A stretch of 64,000 bases of DNA, from contig NZ_RHHQ01000015.1 in assembly GCF_003710825.1 (NCBI RefSeq), forward strand, positions 1-64,000, in the 5' to 3' direction. Both the position numbers and the translations under genes were made by a program. Source of the DNA: Brevibacillus fluminis. Lineage in GTDB: Bacteria > Bacillota > Bacilli > Brevibacillales > Brevibacillaceae. This document shows positions 6,701 to 15,521 of the stretch, one piece after another (the first letter of the stretch is position 1; each line of letters opens with the position of its first letter). The notes under the pieces are model-generated. The model saw nothing but the letters and a program-made list of their open reading frames with translations. It did no database searches and had not been told where the DNA came from.

Positions 6701-7432
6701 TTACGTCGGTTGAATCTGCATCAGCTTGCGGGCTTGCTCGGGATAATTCGTAATCAAACCGTCCACTTTCATTGCGAGCATGCGCCTGACGGCTTTTTTT
6801 TGATCGACGGTCCAGGCAAGAACAGAGAGTCCGTTTTTGTGCGATTCTTTTACAACAGAAAGCGAGACCTCGTCGACGGGAGCATGCAGCTGGTCAACCC
6901 CATAGGTGAGCCCGGTCTTCCACGGTTCCAGCAAATGTCCGACATACAGCATGCCGGTCTGCAGAGAATTGTTCAATTCTTTGATTTTTCGCAGGCTGTT
7001 GAAGTTGAAGGACGACAGGATGACTCGTTCACCGAGTTCAAATTCGTCAATCAGCTGACACACTTTTTCCTCCAGGTGCGGTTGTGGAACCAGCAAGTTT
7101 TTCAATTCAAGGATGACCATCAGCCGCGTCGGCTTCACGAATGTGAAAACCTCGGCGAGTGTCGGGATGCGCGATGTCTTGAAGCGGGGATGGAACCATC
7201 GGCCCGCATTCAGCTGACGCAGCTCAGCAAGCGTGTGTTGCTGTACGAGGCCCGACCCATTCGTCGTTCGCTCCAGCCGATGGTCGTGGATGACGACAAC
7301 CTCGCCATCGAGCGTCAGCTGCACATCGAGCTCAATACCGTCCGCCTTGTGCCGCAGCGCGCAAGTAAAAGCCTCCATCGTGTTTTCAGGATAAAGCCCA
7401 GAGGACCCGCGATGAGCAAAGATGAGAGGCAT
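6701..7432 (-). CDS. glpQ: Glycerophosphodiester phosphodiesterase
   Basis: A 243-residue cytosolic GDPD-family enzyme hydrolysing glycerophosphodiesters to sn-glycerol 3-phosphate and an alcohol. The family signatures are visible: the HRG near residue 8, PENT near residue 16, GIELDVQLTLDG with metal-binding Glu and Asp, and the HD pair in VVIHDHRLERTT. There is no signal peptide, so it acts inside the cell, like YhdW/YqiK-type enzymes. The start at 7432 follows an AAAGGAGG with good spacing; an upstream in-frame Met at 7507 lacks one. It converges with the radical SAM gene and is divergent from ablB. Confidence 0.88.
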   Translation of the reverse strand: MPLIFAHRGSSGLYPENTMEAFTCALRHKADGIELDVQLTLDGEVVVIHDHRLERTTNGSGLVQQHTLAELRQLNAGRWFHPRFKTSRIPTLAEVFTFVKPTRLMVILELKNLLVPQPHLEEKVCQLIDEFELGERVILSSFNFNSLRKIKELNNSLQTGMLYVGHLLEPWKTGLTYGVDQLHAPVDEVSLSVVKESHKNGLSVLAWTVDQKKAVRRMLAMKVDGLITNYPEQARKLMQIQPT

Positions 7433-7577
7433 GGGGCTTCCTCCTTTCCTCCTTATCAAATGTATGCGCACGATCAGGCATGGTTTCCTATCCAAAGTTT
7501 TGTACATTGTGACGAATGACGTAAGAGAGACGGCGATTTACAATGAAGGCAGGAAAAGAACGAGGGGGTTATCGAGC

Positions 7578-8396
7578 GTGTTACTAACTGATGAACAAAA
7601 CAAGCGGGTCAAACTGATGGCATATGAATCGGAAAAAATTGCGGAGCTGGTCGCGGAACTCGAACAGCTGGCGAAAGATACGGATGCGACCAAGCTGATC
7701 ATTTATGCGAAAAAAGCGGATATCCCGACATTTACGACATTTGGCTACCAGCAGGAGGGAACCATCGACGGTTTTTATAACGGAGCGAATGCGCATATGC
7801 TGTGCCGCTATACGACACAGGAACGCGCTACGTCCGCCGAGCCACAAACAGCAGATGAGATTGTCACAGCAAGTTTGGCGCGGCAAAGCACAGAGAGCGT
7901 AAAAGCCAAAGAATTGCCGACAGGCTATGTCTTGACGGAGGCGACTGAAGCGGATGCAGTGGAACTGGCGCAGCTGTATGGCATCGTGTTTCCGGTTTAT
8001 CCGACCCCGATGAACGATCCGGCTTATGTCAAAAAAACGATGCAGGCAAGCACCTATTACAGTGTCATTCGGGCCGAGGGCAAGATTGTTTGTGCGGCTT
8101 CTGCGGAAGTAGATCCGCAATTCGGCTCTGCAGAAATGACCGACTGCGCAACCCACCCGGATTACTTGGGTAAAGGCTTGCTACAGCCGGTCATGATCGC
8201 ACTGGAAGAAAAGATGGAAGCAATGGGCATCTATTTTCTGTATACATTAACGCGTGCTCAGTCGGCGGGAATGAACATTACAGCGGCCAAGCAAGGGTAT
8301 CACTATCGCGGGCGTTTGATCAACAACTGCACGATTGTCAGTGGGTATGAAGATATGAACATCTGGGTCAAGCCGCTGCGCGAAACGCACGACTAA
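7578..8396 (+). CDS. ablB: Putative beta-lysine N-acetyltransferase (YodP/AblB family)
   Basis: A 272-residue GNAT enzyme of the AblB/YodP type. An N-terminal family-specific domain (NKRVKLMAYES..., GYQQEGTIDGFYNG) is followed by a GNAT fold around residues 110-260 with an acetyl-CoA loop (HPDYLGKGLLQPVM). Known members acetylate the epsilon amino group of beta-lysine, which KamA makes from lysine. The frame is open back to 7422; GTG 7578 is chosen because GAGGGGG (7562-7568) lies 9 nt upstream, with GTG 7509 as the alternative. The nearby aminotransferase, CoA-transferase and M20 genes match the B. subtilis yodTSRQP set, but no kamA is in the window. Confidence 0.8.
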   Translation: MLLTDEQNKRVKLMAYESEKIAELVAELEQLAKDTDATKLIIYAKKADIPTFTTFGYQQEGTIDGFYNGANAHMLCRYTTQERATSAEPQTADEIVTASLARQSTESVKAKELPTGYVLTEATEADAVELAQLYGIVFPVYPTPMNDPAYVKKTMQASTYYSVIRAEGKIVCAASAEVDPQFGSAEMTDCATHPDYLGKGLLQPVMIALEEKMEAMGIYFLYTLTRAQSAGMNITAAKQGYHYRGRLINNCTIVSGYEDMNIWVKPLRETHD

Positions 8397-8407
8397 AAAA
8401 ACACCTA

Positions 8408-9955
8408 TTACAACGAAGCGGGATAGAGCAGGCTCGCCAGCTTGTAGGCCATCAGCGCTAGCTGAAGCTGCCAACGGTGAGTCGCGTCTTCCAGATCGAG
8501 GCTTGTTTTTTCCGCAATCTGCTGCAGACGGTATTTCAACGTATGGCGATGGATAAACAAGGTTTGAGCTGCCTTGATGCCATTTAAGTTATGTTGTAAG
8601 TATTTTTCCAACGTTTCCGCCAATTGCTGCCCGTGCTTGGTGTCATAGGCGATCAAGCGGGCGAGCAGCGGCTGCCACAGCTTGTTCAAGGCGTCAGGAT
8701 CACGGTAGTACGGGAACAGGAATTGATAACCGTTCATCCTGCTGTAGTGCAGCGGTTCAGGTGATTGTGCCAGAAGCGGATAGGCCATCAGCGTGAAAAC
8801 AGCCTCTTCCGCCGCCTCCCGAAATTGGCTGACCTGTTCTTTGGCGTCGGCTACGCCCAACTGAATCTGTGTGGCCGGATAAAGCCGCTGCCATTCAATC
8901 GCGATGCGCTTCAACAAGGCATCGCTTTTTTCACGTTCTGGGATAATCATTAGCAAATACTGCGATCGTTCACGCAGGAGGTAGACACAGCCGTACTGAT
9001 CCGCCAGTCGCTTGATCAAGCTGCGCAGCTGCACATACAGAGAGGCGCGGTCGACTTCCTTTTTCTCCTGCAAAATCGAGAACGCGGCGATCAGGTGGCT
9101 GCCATTCAGCGGATAGCCCAGCTTGCGGCTGCGTGTGTCGAGCTCTGCTTGATCCATGTCTTGTCCGCTGAGCAGTTCCTCAGCAAAGTCGCCCATCAAG
9201 CGCCATTCGGTAGCGGCGACTGCACGCTCCTTCACGTATTCAAAAGTGCACAGGGTAGCCGCATGCTTGAGTGCCACATGGTCCAGCTCCTGCCACTCTG
9301 TCCTTGGCTTGGACAGCGTTAGCATGCCAAACGATTCACGAGTCGACCCGACCGGCAACATATGCGTCGCATGCGGCTCTGTGGCCAGCGGGTCACACTG
9401 TGACGAAGATACGCTGACAACCTCATAACCGAACGAATCGACAAGCCGCACGCTCCCTTTGGTCAAATTGGCCAATTCGCTGGCAATGGCCGGTAGCCCG
9501 CCTTTTGAGAAGGCGACATCCAGCATTTGCTCGTGGATCGCTTGCGAGTAGGCGAGCGTCTCGAACTGCCGATTGATGATCGGTTGCAAAATCGCTTTGG
9601 TCACGGTGGAGAAATTGATGCCGCTTGGGATCTCGATCAAGGGCAATCCGTAACGGTCCGCTTCCGCAAGAAATACCGGGGGGATTTCACGTAAATAAAA
9701 TCCGGTATGGATGGCGACGCCGCTTAGTTTGCGTTCGGCAAGCGAAGGAATGAATTGCTCGATCCGCTTGCTGTCGCTGGCCAGTCCAAAGCCGGTTGTG
9801 ATCAAAAATTCGCCTTCCTGCAGCCTGCTTGTATCTTCTAAAAGCTCCACAATGGTGACCCAGCGAATCTGGTTACTCATGCCTTGCTTTCCCGCAACCA
9901 GCCGCGTATGCACCATATCTGGGAGCTGGAGCGCTTCGCTAATCGTAATCGTCAT
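8408..9955 (-). CDS. PucR-family transcriptional regulator
   Basis: A 515-residue regulator: an N-terminal PucR ligand domain (about 1-125, starting MTITISEALQLPDM), a middle GGDEF-like/CdaR region, and a C-terminal PucR helix-turn-helix (GIKAAQTLFIHRHTLKYRLQQI). The start at 9955 follows GGAGGTG; the longer frame to 10006 has no ribosome site. It is transcribed divergently from the aminotransferase-CoA-transferase-deacylase operon and converges with ablB, so it most likely controls both flanks in response to a pathway metabolite (inference). PucR relatives govern purine, glucarate or amino acid catabolism. Confidence 0.88.
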   Translation of the reverse strand: MTITISEALQLPDMVHTRLVAGKQGMSNQIRWVTIVELLEDTSRLQEGEFLITTGFGLASDSKRIEQFIPSLAERKLSGVAIHTGFYLREIPPVFLAEADRYGLPLIEIPSGINFSTVTKAILQPIINRQFETLAYSQAIHEQMLDVAFSKGGLPAIASELANLTKGSVRLVDSFGYEVVSVSSSQCDPLATEPHATHMLPVGSTRESFGMLTLSKPRTEWQELDHVALKHAATLCTFEYVKERAVAATEWRLMGDFAEELLSGQDMDQAELDTRSRKLGYPLNGSHLIAAFSILQEKKEVDRASLYVQLRSLIKRLADQYGCVYLLRERSQYLLMIIPEREKSDALLKRIAIEWQRLYPATQIQLGVADAKEQVSQFREAAEEAVFTLMAYPLLAQSPEPLHYSRMNGYQFLFPYYRDPDALNKLWQPLLARLIAYDTKHGQQLAETLEKYLQHNLNGIKAAQTLFIHRHTLKYRLQQIAEKTSLDLEDATHRWQLQLALMAYKLASLLYPASL

Positions 9956-9976
9956 GGGGCTGCACCTCCGAAAGCA

Positions 9977-9995
9977 ATTGTCCATTATACACAAT
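9977..9995. promoter_or_regulatory. Dyad between pucR-type gene and aminotransferase operon
   Basis: ATTGT (9977-9981) and ACAAT (9991-9995) form an inverted repeat around a 9-nt centre containing ATTATA. The complement of that centre (TATAAT) could be the regulator's own -10. A candidate autoregulatory site; weak evidence. Confidence 0.3.
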
Positions 9996-10107
9996 GTACA
10001 AAACATTCTGTCGCTGCGCCAGCTTTTTTTGCCAGAGGGGAGAATGGTTTCCGGCTGTCATTGCTGTAGCATGAATAGTAAGAAAGCTAGCCAAAGAGGT
10101 GACGAGA

Positions 10108-11460
10108 ATGGAAAGAAGTTATGTAATCAAACCAGAGTTGGGCAAAGCATACCCGAAGATTTCGCACGGGAAAGGCATTTACTTATATGATCAGGATGGT
10201 AAGGAGTATATCGACGGCTGCGGCGGAGCTGTAACAGCAAGCATTGGTCATGGTGTACAGGAAATTGCGGACGCCATGGTGGAGCAAGCGCGTCAAGTAT
10301 CGTTTGCCTACCGTTCCCATTTTTCCAGCGACGCGGTCGAACAGCTTGGTGCCAAGCTGGCAGAATGGGCGCCGGGCAGCCTCAATTGGACATTTTTCGT
10401 AAGCAGCGGCTCGGAAGCGACGGAGACTGCTCAAAAAATCGCGATCCAATATTGGCAAGAAAAAGGCTATGAGCGCAAAAATCGTATCATCTCCCGTTGG
10501 ATGAGCTATCACGGTATCACGATGGGTGCACTGTCGATGTCGGGCCACGTGATGCGCCGCAAACGCTTTACTTCGCTTTTGGCAGATTATCCGGCGATCT
10601 CGGCGCCATACGTATACCGCAAGCCGGATGAGCTGAGCATCGAGGAGTATGCACACAAACGCGCAGACGAGCTGGAAGTGGCGATCCGTCGCATCGGCAA
10701 AGAAAACATCGCTGCGTTTATCGCGGAGCCGGTCATCGGTGCATCGGGCGGAGCACTGGTCGCGCCAGCAGGATATTTCGAACGCATCCGCGAAATCTGT
10801 GACAGAAATGAAATCTTGTTCATCGCCGATGAAGTCATGACCGGAATGGGCCGTACGGGTAAACCGTTCGGGATCAACCACTGGAACGTAGTGCCGGACT
10901 TGATGGCGCTTGGTAAAGGGATGAGCGCCGGCTACACGCCGATGGCAGCCGCAATGGCCACCGATGAGATCATCGAGACGATCACCAAAGGCTCGGGGCT
11001 GATCATGGCAGGACACACATACAGCGCCAACCCGCAATCGGCAGCGACCTCCCTTGCAGTCGTACGCTACATGGAAGAGAACAACTTGGTTGAAAAAGCA
11101 GCTGTGCATGGCGAGTATTTGCTGGCTCAATTGAAACAAATCGTTGCGGACTACGAAATGGTCGGCGATGCGCGCGGTCTTGGTATGCTGACTGGCCTGG
11201 AATTTGTAAAAAATAAAGAAACGAAAGAATCGTTCGCCGCATCGGTTGGCGTCGGTACCCGCGTGCTGCAGCGTGCGTTTGCCAAAGGCTTGATCATTTA
11301 TCCAGCGATGAGCGGAGCCGATGGTCTGGTGAGCGACTCCATCATCGTGGCGCCGCCGTTGACAATTACCCGCGACGAGATCGATCGTTTGCTCGGCATT
11401 CTGCGTGCAGCAATCGAAGAAGTGCAAGCGGAGTTAAAAGCGGAAGGTAAGCTTGCGTAG
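10108..11460 (+). CDS. Class III aminotransferase (YodT-like)
   Basis: A 450-residue PLP-dependent class III aminotransferase. The PLP lysine is K270 (ALGKGMSAGY), preceded by the phosphate-cup SSGSEATET near residue 95 and the DEVMTGMGRTG segment with the PLP-ring Asp. Its place at the head of a four-gene operon with both CoA-transferase subunits and an M20 deacylase repeats the B. subtilis yodT-yodS-yodR-yodQ order. It probably transaminates an acetylated beta-lysine-derived amine, an inference not proven for the family. ATG 10108 is chosen because AAAGAGG (10093-10099) is at 8 nt; GTG 10099 overlaps that site. Confidence 0.87.
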   Translation: MERSYVIKPELGKAYPKISHGKGIYLYDQDGKEYIDGCGGAVTASIGHGVQEIADAMVEQARQVSFAYRSHFSSDAVEQLGAKLAEWAPGSLNWTFFVSSGSEATETAQKIAIQYWQEKGYERKNRIISRWMSYHGITMGALSMSGHVMRRKRFTSLLADYPAISAPYVYRKPDELSIEEYAHKRADELEVAIRRIGKENIAAFIAEPVIGASGGALVAPAGYFERIREICDRNEILFIADEVMTGMGRTGKPFGINHWNVVPDLMALGKGMSAGYTPMAAAMATDEIIETITKGSGLIMAGHTYSANPQSAATSLAVVRYMEENNLVEKAAVHGEYLLAQLKQIVADYEMVGDARGLGMLTGLEFVKNKETKESFAASVGVGTRVLQRAFAKGLIIYPAMSGADGLVSDSIIVAPPLTITRDEIDRLLGILRAAIEEVQAELKAEGKLA

Positions 11461-11483
11461 CAAGATAAAATAGAGGTGACGAC

Positions 11484-12185
11484 ATGAGCGAAAAACGCAA
11501 TCCGTTTGATAAAGTGGTGACCATCGAGGAAGCGCTTGAGCACTTTCACGATGGGATGACCTTGATGACTGGCGGCTTCGGCGGGGTAGGCAACCCGCCG
11601 ACGCTGGTCCAAGGCATTTTGGACAAAGGGGTAAAAGACATTACGCTGATCTCCAACGATACGGCGTTCCCGCATATCGGCGTCGGGCAGCTGGTCACGC
11701 AAAAGCGTGTGAAAAAGGTGATCGCCTCCCATATCGGTTCCAATCCGAATGCAGGCGCGCAAATGACCGCAGGCGAGCTTGAGGTCGAGTTCTGCCCGCA
11801 AGGCATTTTGGCGGAGCGCGTACGGGCAGGAGGCGTCGGTTTGGGCGGAATCTTGTCCGACATCGGGATGGGAACGATCGCGGATAAAGGCAAGCAAATC
11901 GTTCAGGTCGGGGATAAGCAGTTTTTGCTGGAAACGCCACTGACTGCCGAGGTGGCGATCGTGCACGCAAAGAAAGCGGATCGCTACGGTAATCTAGTGT
12001 TCGATACGAGCGCGCGCAACTTCAACCCGCTTGTGGCAATGGCAGGCGAATTCACCATCGTCGAAGCGGATGAAATTGTGGAAACCGGCGAAATCAATCC
12101 GGAAGAAATCGTGACGCCTGGCGTCTTCGTCAATATGATCGTACAAAGCAAAGGGGTGAACTGGACATGGGCGTGGGAGAAGTAA
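11484..12185 (+). CDS. CoA-transferase subunit A (YodS-like)
   Basis: A 233-residue class I (SCOT-type) CoA-transferase alpha subunit. The N-terminal GMTLMTGGFGGVGNPPTLV glycine-rich loop matches the family. It pairs with the beta subunit encoded next to move CoA between an acyl-CoA donor and a 3-oxo or similar acid. AGAGGTGACGAC precedes ATG 11484, 23 nt after the aminotransferase. Its stop lies inside the beta subunit gene, consistent with translational coupling and equal output. Confidence 0.87.
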   Translation: MSEKRNPFDKVVTIEEALEHFHDGMTLMTGGFGGVGNPPTLVQGILDKGVKDITLISNDTAFPHIGVGQLVTQKRVKKVIASHIGSNPNAGAQMTAGELEVEFCPQGILAERVRAGGVGLGGILSDIGMGTIADKGKQIVQVGDKQFLLETPLTAEVAIVHAKKADRYGNLVFDTSARNFNPLVAMAGEFTIVEADEIVETGEINPEEIVTPGVFVNMIVQSKGVNWTWAWEK

Positions 12186-12844
12186 AAGAGCAAGAAAGCT
12201 ATCGTGAACGAATTGCCCGTCGCGCGGCGCAGGAAGTTGCGGACGGCATGATCATCAATCTGGGTATCGGCATCCCTACGCTGGTCGCAGATTTTATCCC
12301 GTCGGACAAACGAGTATTTTTCCATGCGGAGAACGGAATTTTGGGCACAGGCCCGAGTCCGGCAAAAGGTGAAGAAAACGCGATGCTGTGCAATGCGGGC
12401 GGATTTCCCGTTACGCTGGCGACAGGCGCGTCATTTTTTGACAGCGCGACTGCGTTTGCAATCATCCGCCGCGGCTTGCTCGATATGACCATTTTGGGCG
12501 TGTTGGAAGTTAGCCAAACGGGCGATATCGCCAACTGGATCGTGCCAGGCAAACGTGTGCCAGGCATGGGCGGAGCGATGGAGCTGGCACAAAAAGCAAA
12601 CCGCGTGATGGTCGTGACGACCCACTTGGACAAAAACGGGCGTTCCAAAATCGTGCGCGAATGCTCACTGCCGCTCACGGCTCGGAATGCAGCACACATG
12701 ATTATTACCGATATGGCCGTAATGGAAGTGCGGCCGGATGGCTTGTATCTGGTGGAAGTCATGTATCCGTACAGCGTCGCCGATGTGATCGGTGCGACGG
12801 AAGCAGAACTCAAAATCGACGGAGATGTCGGCGTGTTTCAATAA
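12167..12844 (+). CDS. CoA-transferase subunit B (YodR-like)
   Basis: A 225-residue beta subunit carrying the catalytic glutamate E55 in the ENGILG motif, which forms the covalent glutamyl-CoA intermediate in SCOT-type enzymes. NLGIGIPTLVADF (31-43) is also typical. ATG 12167 overlaps the alpha subunit gene by 19 nt and has AAGGGG upstream. Together the subunits resemble acetate/butyrate-acetoacetate CoA-transferases, but the operon points to an acid from the lysine branch as substrate (inference). Confidence 0.88.
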   Translation: MGVGEVKEQESYRERIARRAAQEVADGMIINLGIGIPTLVADFIPSDKRVFFHAENGILGTGPSPAKGEENAMLCNAGGFPVTLATGASFFDSATAFAIIRRGLLDMTILGVLEVSQTGDIANWIVPGKRVPGMGGAMELAQKANRVMVVTTHLDKNGRSKIVRECSLPLTARNAAHMIITDMAVMEVRPDGLYLVEVMYPYSVADVIGATEAELKIDGDVGVFQ

Positions 12845-12865
12845 CCGAACTGGGGGAGTTTCGTC

Positions 12866-14149
12866 ATGGCAAAAGCGAATGTGGCGGTGTGGAAAGAAAA
12901 AGTGAAGGAACAGCTGGAGAAGGACCGGGACAACTCGGTCCGTCTTTTGCAAAGCTGGGTGCGCGAGGCGAGCGTACAGGGACAGGAAGCGGGTGTGCAG
13001 GAGCTAGTAGCAAGCAAGCTTGCGGAAATGGGCTTTGAAGTCGACAAATGGGTAATGGGCGGCGAGGAGCTGCTTTCGCACCCATATTTCGTTTCTCCTC
13101 GCACCAGCTTTGAAGGAAGCCCCAACGTCGTAGGAGTGCTGCGCGGTACAGGCGGAGGCCGTTCGATCATTTTGAACGGCCATGTGGACGTTGTTCCGCC
13201 TGGGGATGAGACGCAATGGGAGCGCGATCCGTTCAGCGGCGATGTGGAGGACGGCAAGCTGTACGGCCGTGGCGCAACCGACATGAAAGGCGGTAACCTC
13301 GCTGCGCTGATCGCAGTTGAGGCGCTGCAAAAGCTGGGGGTCAAGCTGAAGGGCGACGTCATTTTTGAAAGCGTTGTAGAAGAAGAGAGCGGCGGAGCAG
13401 GAACGCTGGCTACGATTTTGCGCGGGTACAAAGCGGATGCCGCACTTGTGCCTGAGCTGACACAAATGAAAATTATGCCGAAGCAGCAAGGATCCATGTG
13501 GTTCCGTCTGAAAGTGATCGGACGTTCTGCACATGGCGGCACCCGTTATGAAGGCGTCAGCGCAATCGAGAAAAGCCTTGCGGTCGTACAGGCGATCGGG
13601 GCGCTGGAAAAACGCCGCAATGACCGGATCACCGATCCGCTTTATGCCAAGCTCCCGATTCCGATTCCGATCAACATCGGTGTGATTGAAGGCGGCAAAT
13701 GGCCATCGTCCGTAGCCGATCTGGTTAAGCTAGAAGGCCGTATGGGTGTAGCGCCTGAGGAAGAGATGGAAGATGCTAAGCGCGAGATGGAAGAGGCGTT
13801 GGCTGGTCTCTCCGCGATCGACCCGTGGTTTGCTGACCATCCGGTGGAGCTGGAGTGGTATGGCGCACGCTGGGTGCCAGGAGCCGTGGAAGAGGAGCAT
13901 CCGCTTATGCAAGCGTTGATGGCAACCTTTGAAGAAGTAAAAGGGGAAAAGCCTGTCATTGAAGCATCCCCTTGGGGAACGGACGGCGGCCTTTTGACTA
14001 AGCTGGCTGACACTCCGGCAATCGTATTCGGGCCAGGCATCACACAGCTGGGCCACTACCCGAACGAATGCATTGAACTGGACACCGTGTTCGAATGCGC
14101 AGCGATCTATGCGTTGACGCTCTTGGAATGGTGCGGTTACGAAGAGTAA
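12866..14149 (+). CDS. M20 family metallohydrolase / N-deacylase (YodQ-like)
   Basis: A 427-residue M20 peptidase (ArgE/DapE/CPG2 class) with two zinc sites. LNGHVDVVPPG supplies the first His and Asp, GRGATDMKGG the bridging Asp, and VVEEESGG the catalytic Glu pair. A dimerisation lid (SAHGGTRYEGVSAIE) sits in the middle. Enzymes of this class remove N-acyl groups; in this operon it could deacetylate an N-acetylated intermediate produced after AblB (inference). GGGGGAG precedes ATG 12866. A terminator follows, closing the four-gene operon. Confidence 0.87.
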   Translation: MAKANVAVWKEKVKEQLEKDRDNSVRLLQSWVREASVQGQEAGVQELVASKLAEMGFEVDKWVMGGEELLSHPYFVSPRTSFEGSPNVVGVLRGTGGGRSIILNGHVDVVPPGDETQWERDPFSGDVEDGKLYGRGATDMKGGNLAALIAVEALQKLGVKLKGDVIFESVVEEESGGAGTLATILRGYKADAALVPELTQMKIMPKQQGSMWFRLKVIGRSAHGGTRYEGVSAIEKSLAVVQAIGALEKRRNDRITDPLYAKLPIPIPINIGVIEGGKWPSSVADLVKLEGRMGVAPEEEMEDAKREMEEALAGLSAIDPWFADHPVELEWYGARWVPGAVEEEHPLMQALMATFEEVKGEKPVIEASPWGTDGGLLTKLADTPAIVFGPGITQLGHYPNECIELDTVFECAAIYALTLLEWCGYEE

Positions 14150-14171
14150 AAAATGAGTAAGCAATAGAGGA

Positions 14172-14201
14172 AAAGGCCTGGGCTTGTATCAGGCCTTTTT
14201 C
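14172..14201 (+). terminator. Terminator of the yodTSRQ-like operon
   Basis: AAAGGCCTG (14172-14180) pairs with CAGGCCTTT (14190-14198) and is followed by TT. Confidence 0.8.
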
Positions 14202-14228
14202 ATTCGTTCTGAAGGAGGATGCGATGAA

Positions 14229-15035
14229 ATGGGCTTGTTTGGCTGGAATACGTGCCCCGTAGAGCAACGCAGGCAAATCCATAGGCTGATGGAGGCGCTG
14301 CTCAAATGGATGCCTGAAAAGCCGCTTGGCGTCTATTTGCACGGGTCGCTCGCGATGGGGTGCTTTTCCCCGAAGAAGAGTGATCTCGATCTGCTGGTCA
14401 TTAGCGCGGCCCACTTGCCCCACATGGTAAAAGAACGACTTACAGATGAACTGCTGGCTCTTTCCAATCGTCCGAGTCCGATCGAAATCCATATCATCGC
14501 GTATGATGACATATGGAGCGGTTCATACCCGATGACTTTTGAACTGCACTATAGTGAATGGTGGCGGGATCGTCTGAAAGAGGGGCTGCCGAATGGCGCC
14601 GATCCAGACTTGGCCGCACATCTCATGATCACGAAGCATCGCGGCGTATGTCTCTATGGTGCTCCGATTGACGCAATAATCCCAGACGTGCCGCGTACCG
14701 CTTATCTGCAGGCCATATTCGCTGATTTGGCAGGTGTGCAGGAATGGGTGATGGAGAAGCCTGTATACGCCGTGCTCAATATGTGCAGAGTGTGGCAATA
14801 TGTTGCGGAAGGGACCATTTCCTCAAAGCTGGAGGGCGGCATGTGGGTGCTTCGGTACGTCACGGATGCCGAGCGAAAAATCGTAGCGCAAGCGGTTGAA
14901 GCCTATCAGCAAGGAGCGCCGGGCGCGTTTGAAGAAGAGAGTGTGCGACAGCTGGTACGTGAAATTGGACAAAAAATCAATTCATGTAAAAAGCACGAAA
15001 AAACCCTTGCATCACTAGATGATTTCATGCTATAG
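14229..15035 (+). CDS. AadA-like aminoglycoside nucleotidyltransferase
   Basis: A 268-residue nucleotidyltransferase of the ANT(3'')/ANT(9) type. The N-terminal Pol-beta-like core shows GSLAMGCFSPKKSDLDLLV, with the GS and DxD residues that bind ATP and metal. A C-terminal helical DUF4111-type domain follows (GGMWVLRYV region). Such enzymes adenylylate streptomycin or spectinomycin, but chromosomal homologues often have no tested resistance role. AAGGAGG (14212-14218) is 10 nt before ATG 14229; an out-of-frame ATG at 14224 opens only 12 codons. The promoter of the following tRNA-Ser lies inside its 3' end. Confidence 0.8.
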   Translation: MGLFGWNTCPVEQRRQIHRLMEALLKWMPEKPLGVYLHGSLAMGCFSPKKSDLDLLVISAAHLPHMVKERLTDELLALSNRPSPIEIHIIAYDDIWSGSYPMTFELHYSEWWRDRLKEGLPNGADPDLAAHLMITKHRGVCLYGAPIDAIIPDVPRTAYLQAIFADLAGVQEWVMEKPVYAVLNMCRVWQYVAEGTISSKLEGGMWVLRYVTDAERKIVAQAVEAYQQGAPGAFEEESVRQLVREIGQKINSCKKHEKTLASLDDFML

Positions 15036-15036
15036 T
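15007..15036 (+). promoter_or_regulatory. Promoter of tRNA-Ser(TGA)
   Basis: TTGCAT (15007-15012), 18-nt spacer, TATAGT (15031-15036), overlapping the end of the nucleotidyltransferase gene and 20 nt before the tRNA. Confidence 0.7.
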
Positions 15037-15056
15037 ATCACTTGTGAAACGCATAC

Positions 15057-15145
15057 GGAGGGATACCGAAGTGGTCATAACGGGGCGGTCTTGAAAACCG
15101 TTAGAGTGCAAGCTCACGCGGGTTCGAATCCTGCTCCCTCCGCCA
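15057..15145 (+). tRNA. tRNA-Ser (TGA)
   Basis: Acceptor GGAGGGA (15057-15063) pairs with TCCCTCC (15135-15141), discriminator G, encoded CCA 15143-15145. Anticodon TGA is at 15092-15094, with a long serine-type variable arm. Single-gene transcription unit. Confidence 0.96.
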
Positions 15146-15160
15146 TATTACATTTACTAG

Positions 15161-15198
15161 AGGTTTTACTGATGAGTTTTCAGCGGTAAGCCTTTTTT
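15161..15198 (+). terminator. Probable terminator of tRNA-Ser
   Basis: An imperfect stem between AGGTTTTACTGA (15161-15172) and TCAGCGGTAAGCCT, followed by six T residues. Confidence 0.5.
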
Positions 15199-15231
15199 GT
15201 TTTTGCGAAATGATGAGGGCCAAAACGCGAT

Positions 15232-15277
15232 GTTTCCGTTGGCAAGCAAACGTGGTTTCCGTTGGCAAGCAAACGTG
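15232..15277 (+). repeat. Two tandem copies of a 23-bp sequence
   Basis: The 23-bp unit beginning GTTTCCGTTGGCAAGCAAAC occurs at 15232-15254 and again, without mismatch, at 15255-15277. It lies 44 nt before the small gene at 15321. It may be a duplicated regulator site or a recent slippage event. Confidence 0.85.
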
Positions 15278-15320
15278 TTACGATAGAACAGATTGATCAT
15301 GAGGATGAGGTGGCAAGAGC

Positions 15321-15503
15321 GTGAAAAAGAAACTGGTTTTGGTACTCGACGTGGAATTGGACAAACAAGTAGATATGCAACAATTGACCGATAAGTTTTC
15401 AAGCGTAATCCAAACCGTCGATGAGGTTGAATTGAAAGACCTTGTCCTGTTTGACAATGATGAGACAAGCGCAGACAAGCTGATCGCCAAAATAAACAAG
15501 TAA
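15321..15503 (+). CDS. Small hypothetical protein (60 residues)
   Basis: GTG 15321 follows ATGAGGTGG (15305-15313) at good spacing. The product is acidic (many Asp, Glu, Lys), with an alternating hydrophobic N-terminal strand (KKLVLVLDVEL). No family is recognised. A tandem repeat lies upstream and a structured terminator downstream, which together argue that it is a real gene. Confidence 0.6.
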   Translation: MKKKLVLVLDVELDKQVDMQQLTDKFSSVIQTVDEVELKDLVLFDNDETSADKLIAKINK

Positions 15504-15521
15504 TCTGCACCCAATTAAGTT

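Noticed and set aside
9956-10107. Sigma-54 promoter ahead of the aminotransferase operon
   Set aside because: TGG and TTGC elements are present but their spacing does not give the required 12 bp between GG and GC.
10183-11427. Long antisense frame opposite the aminotransferase
   Set aside because: Shadow of the aminotransferase; no ribosome site and no family similarity.
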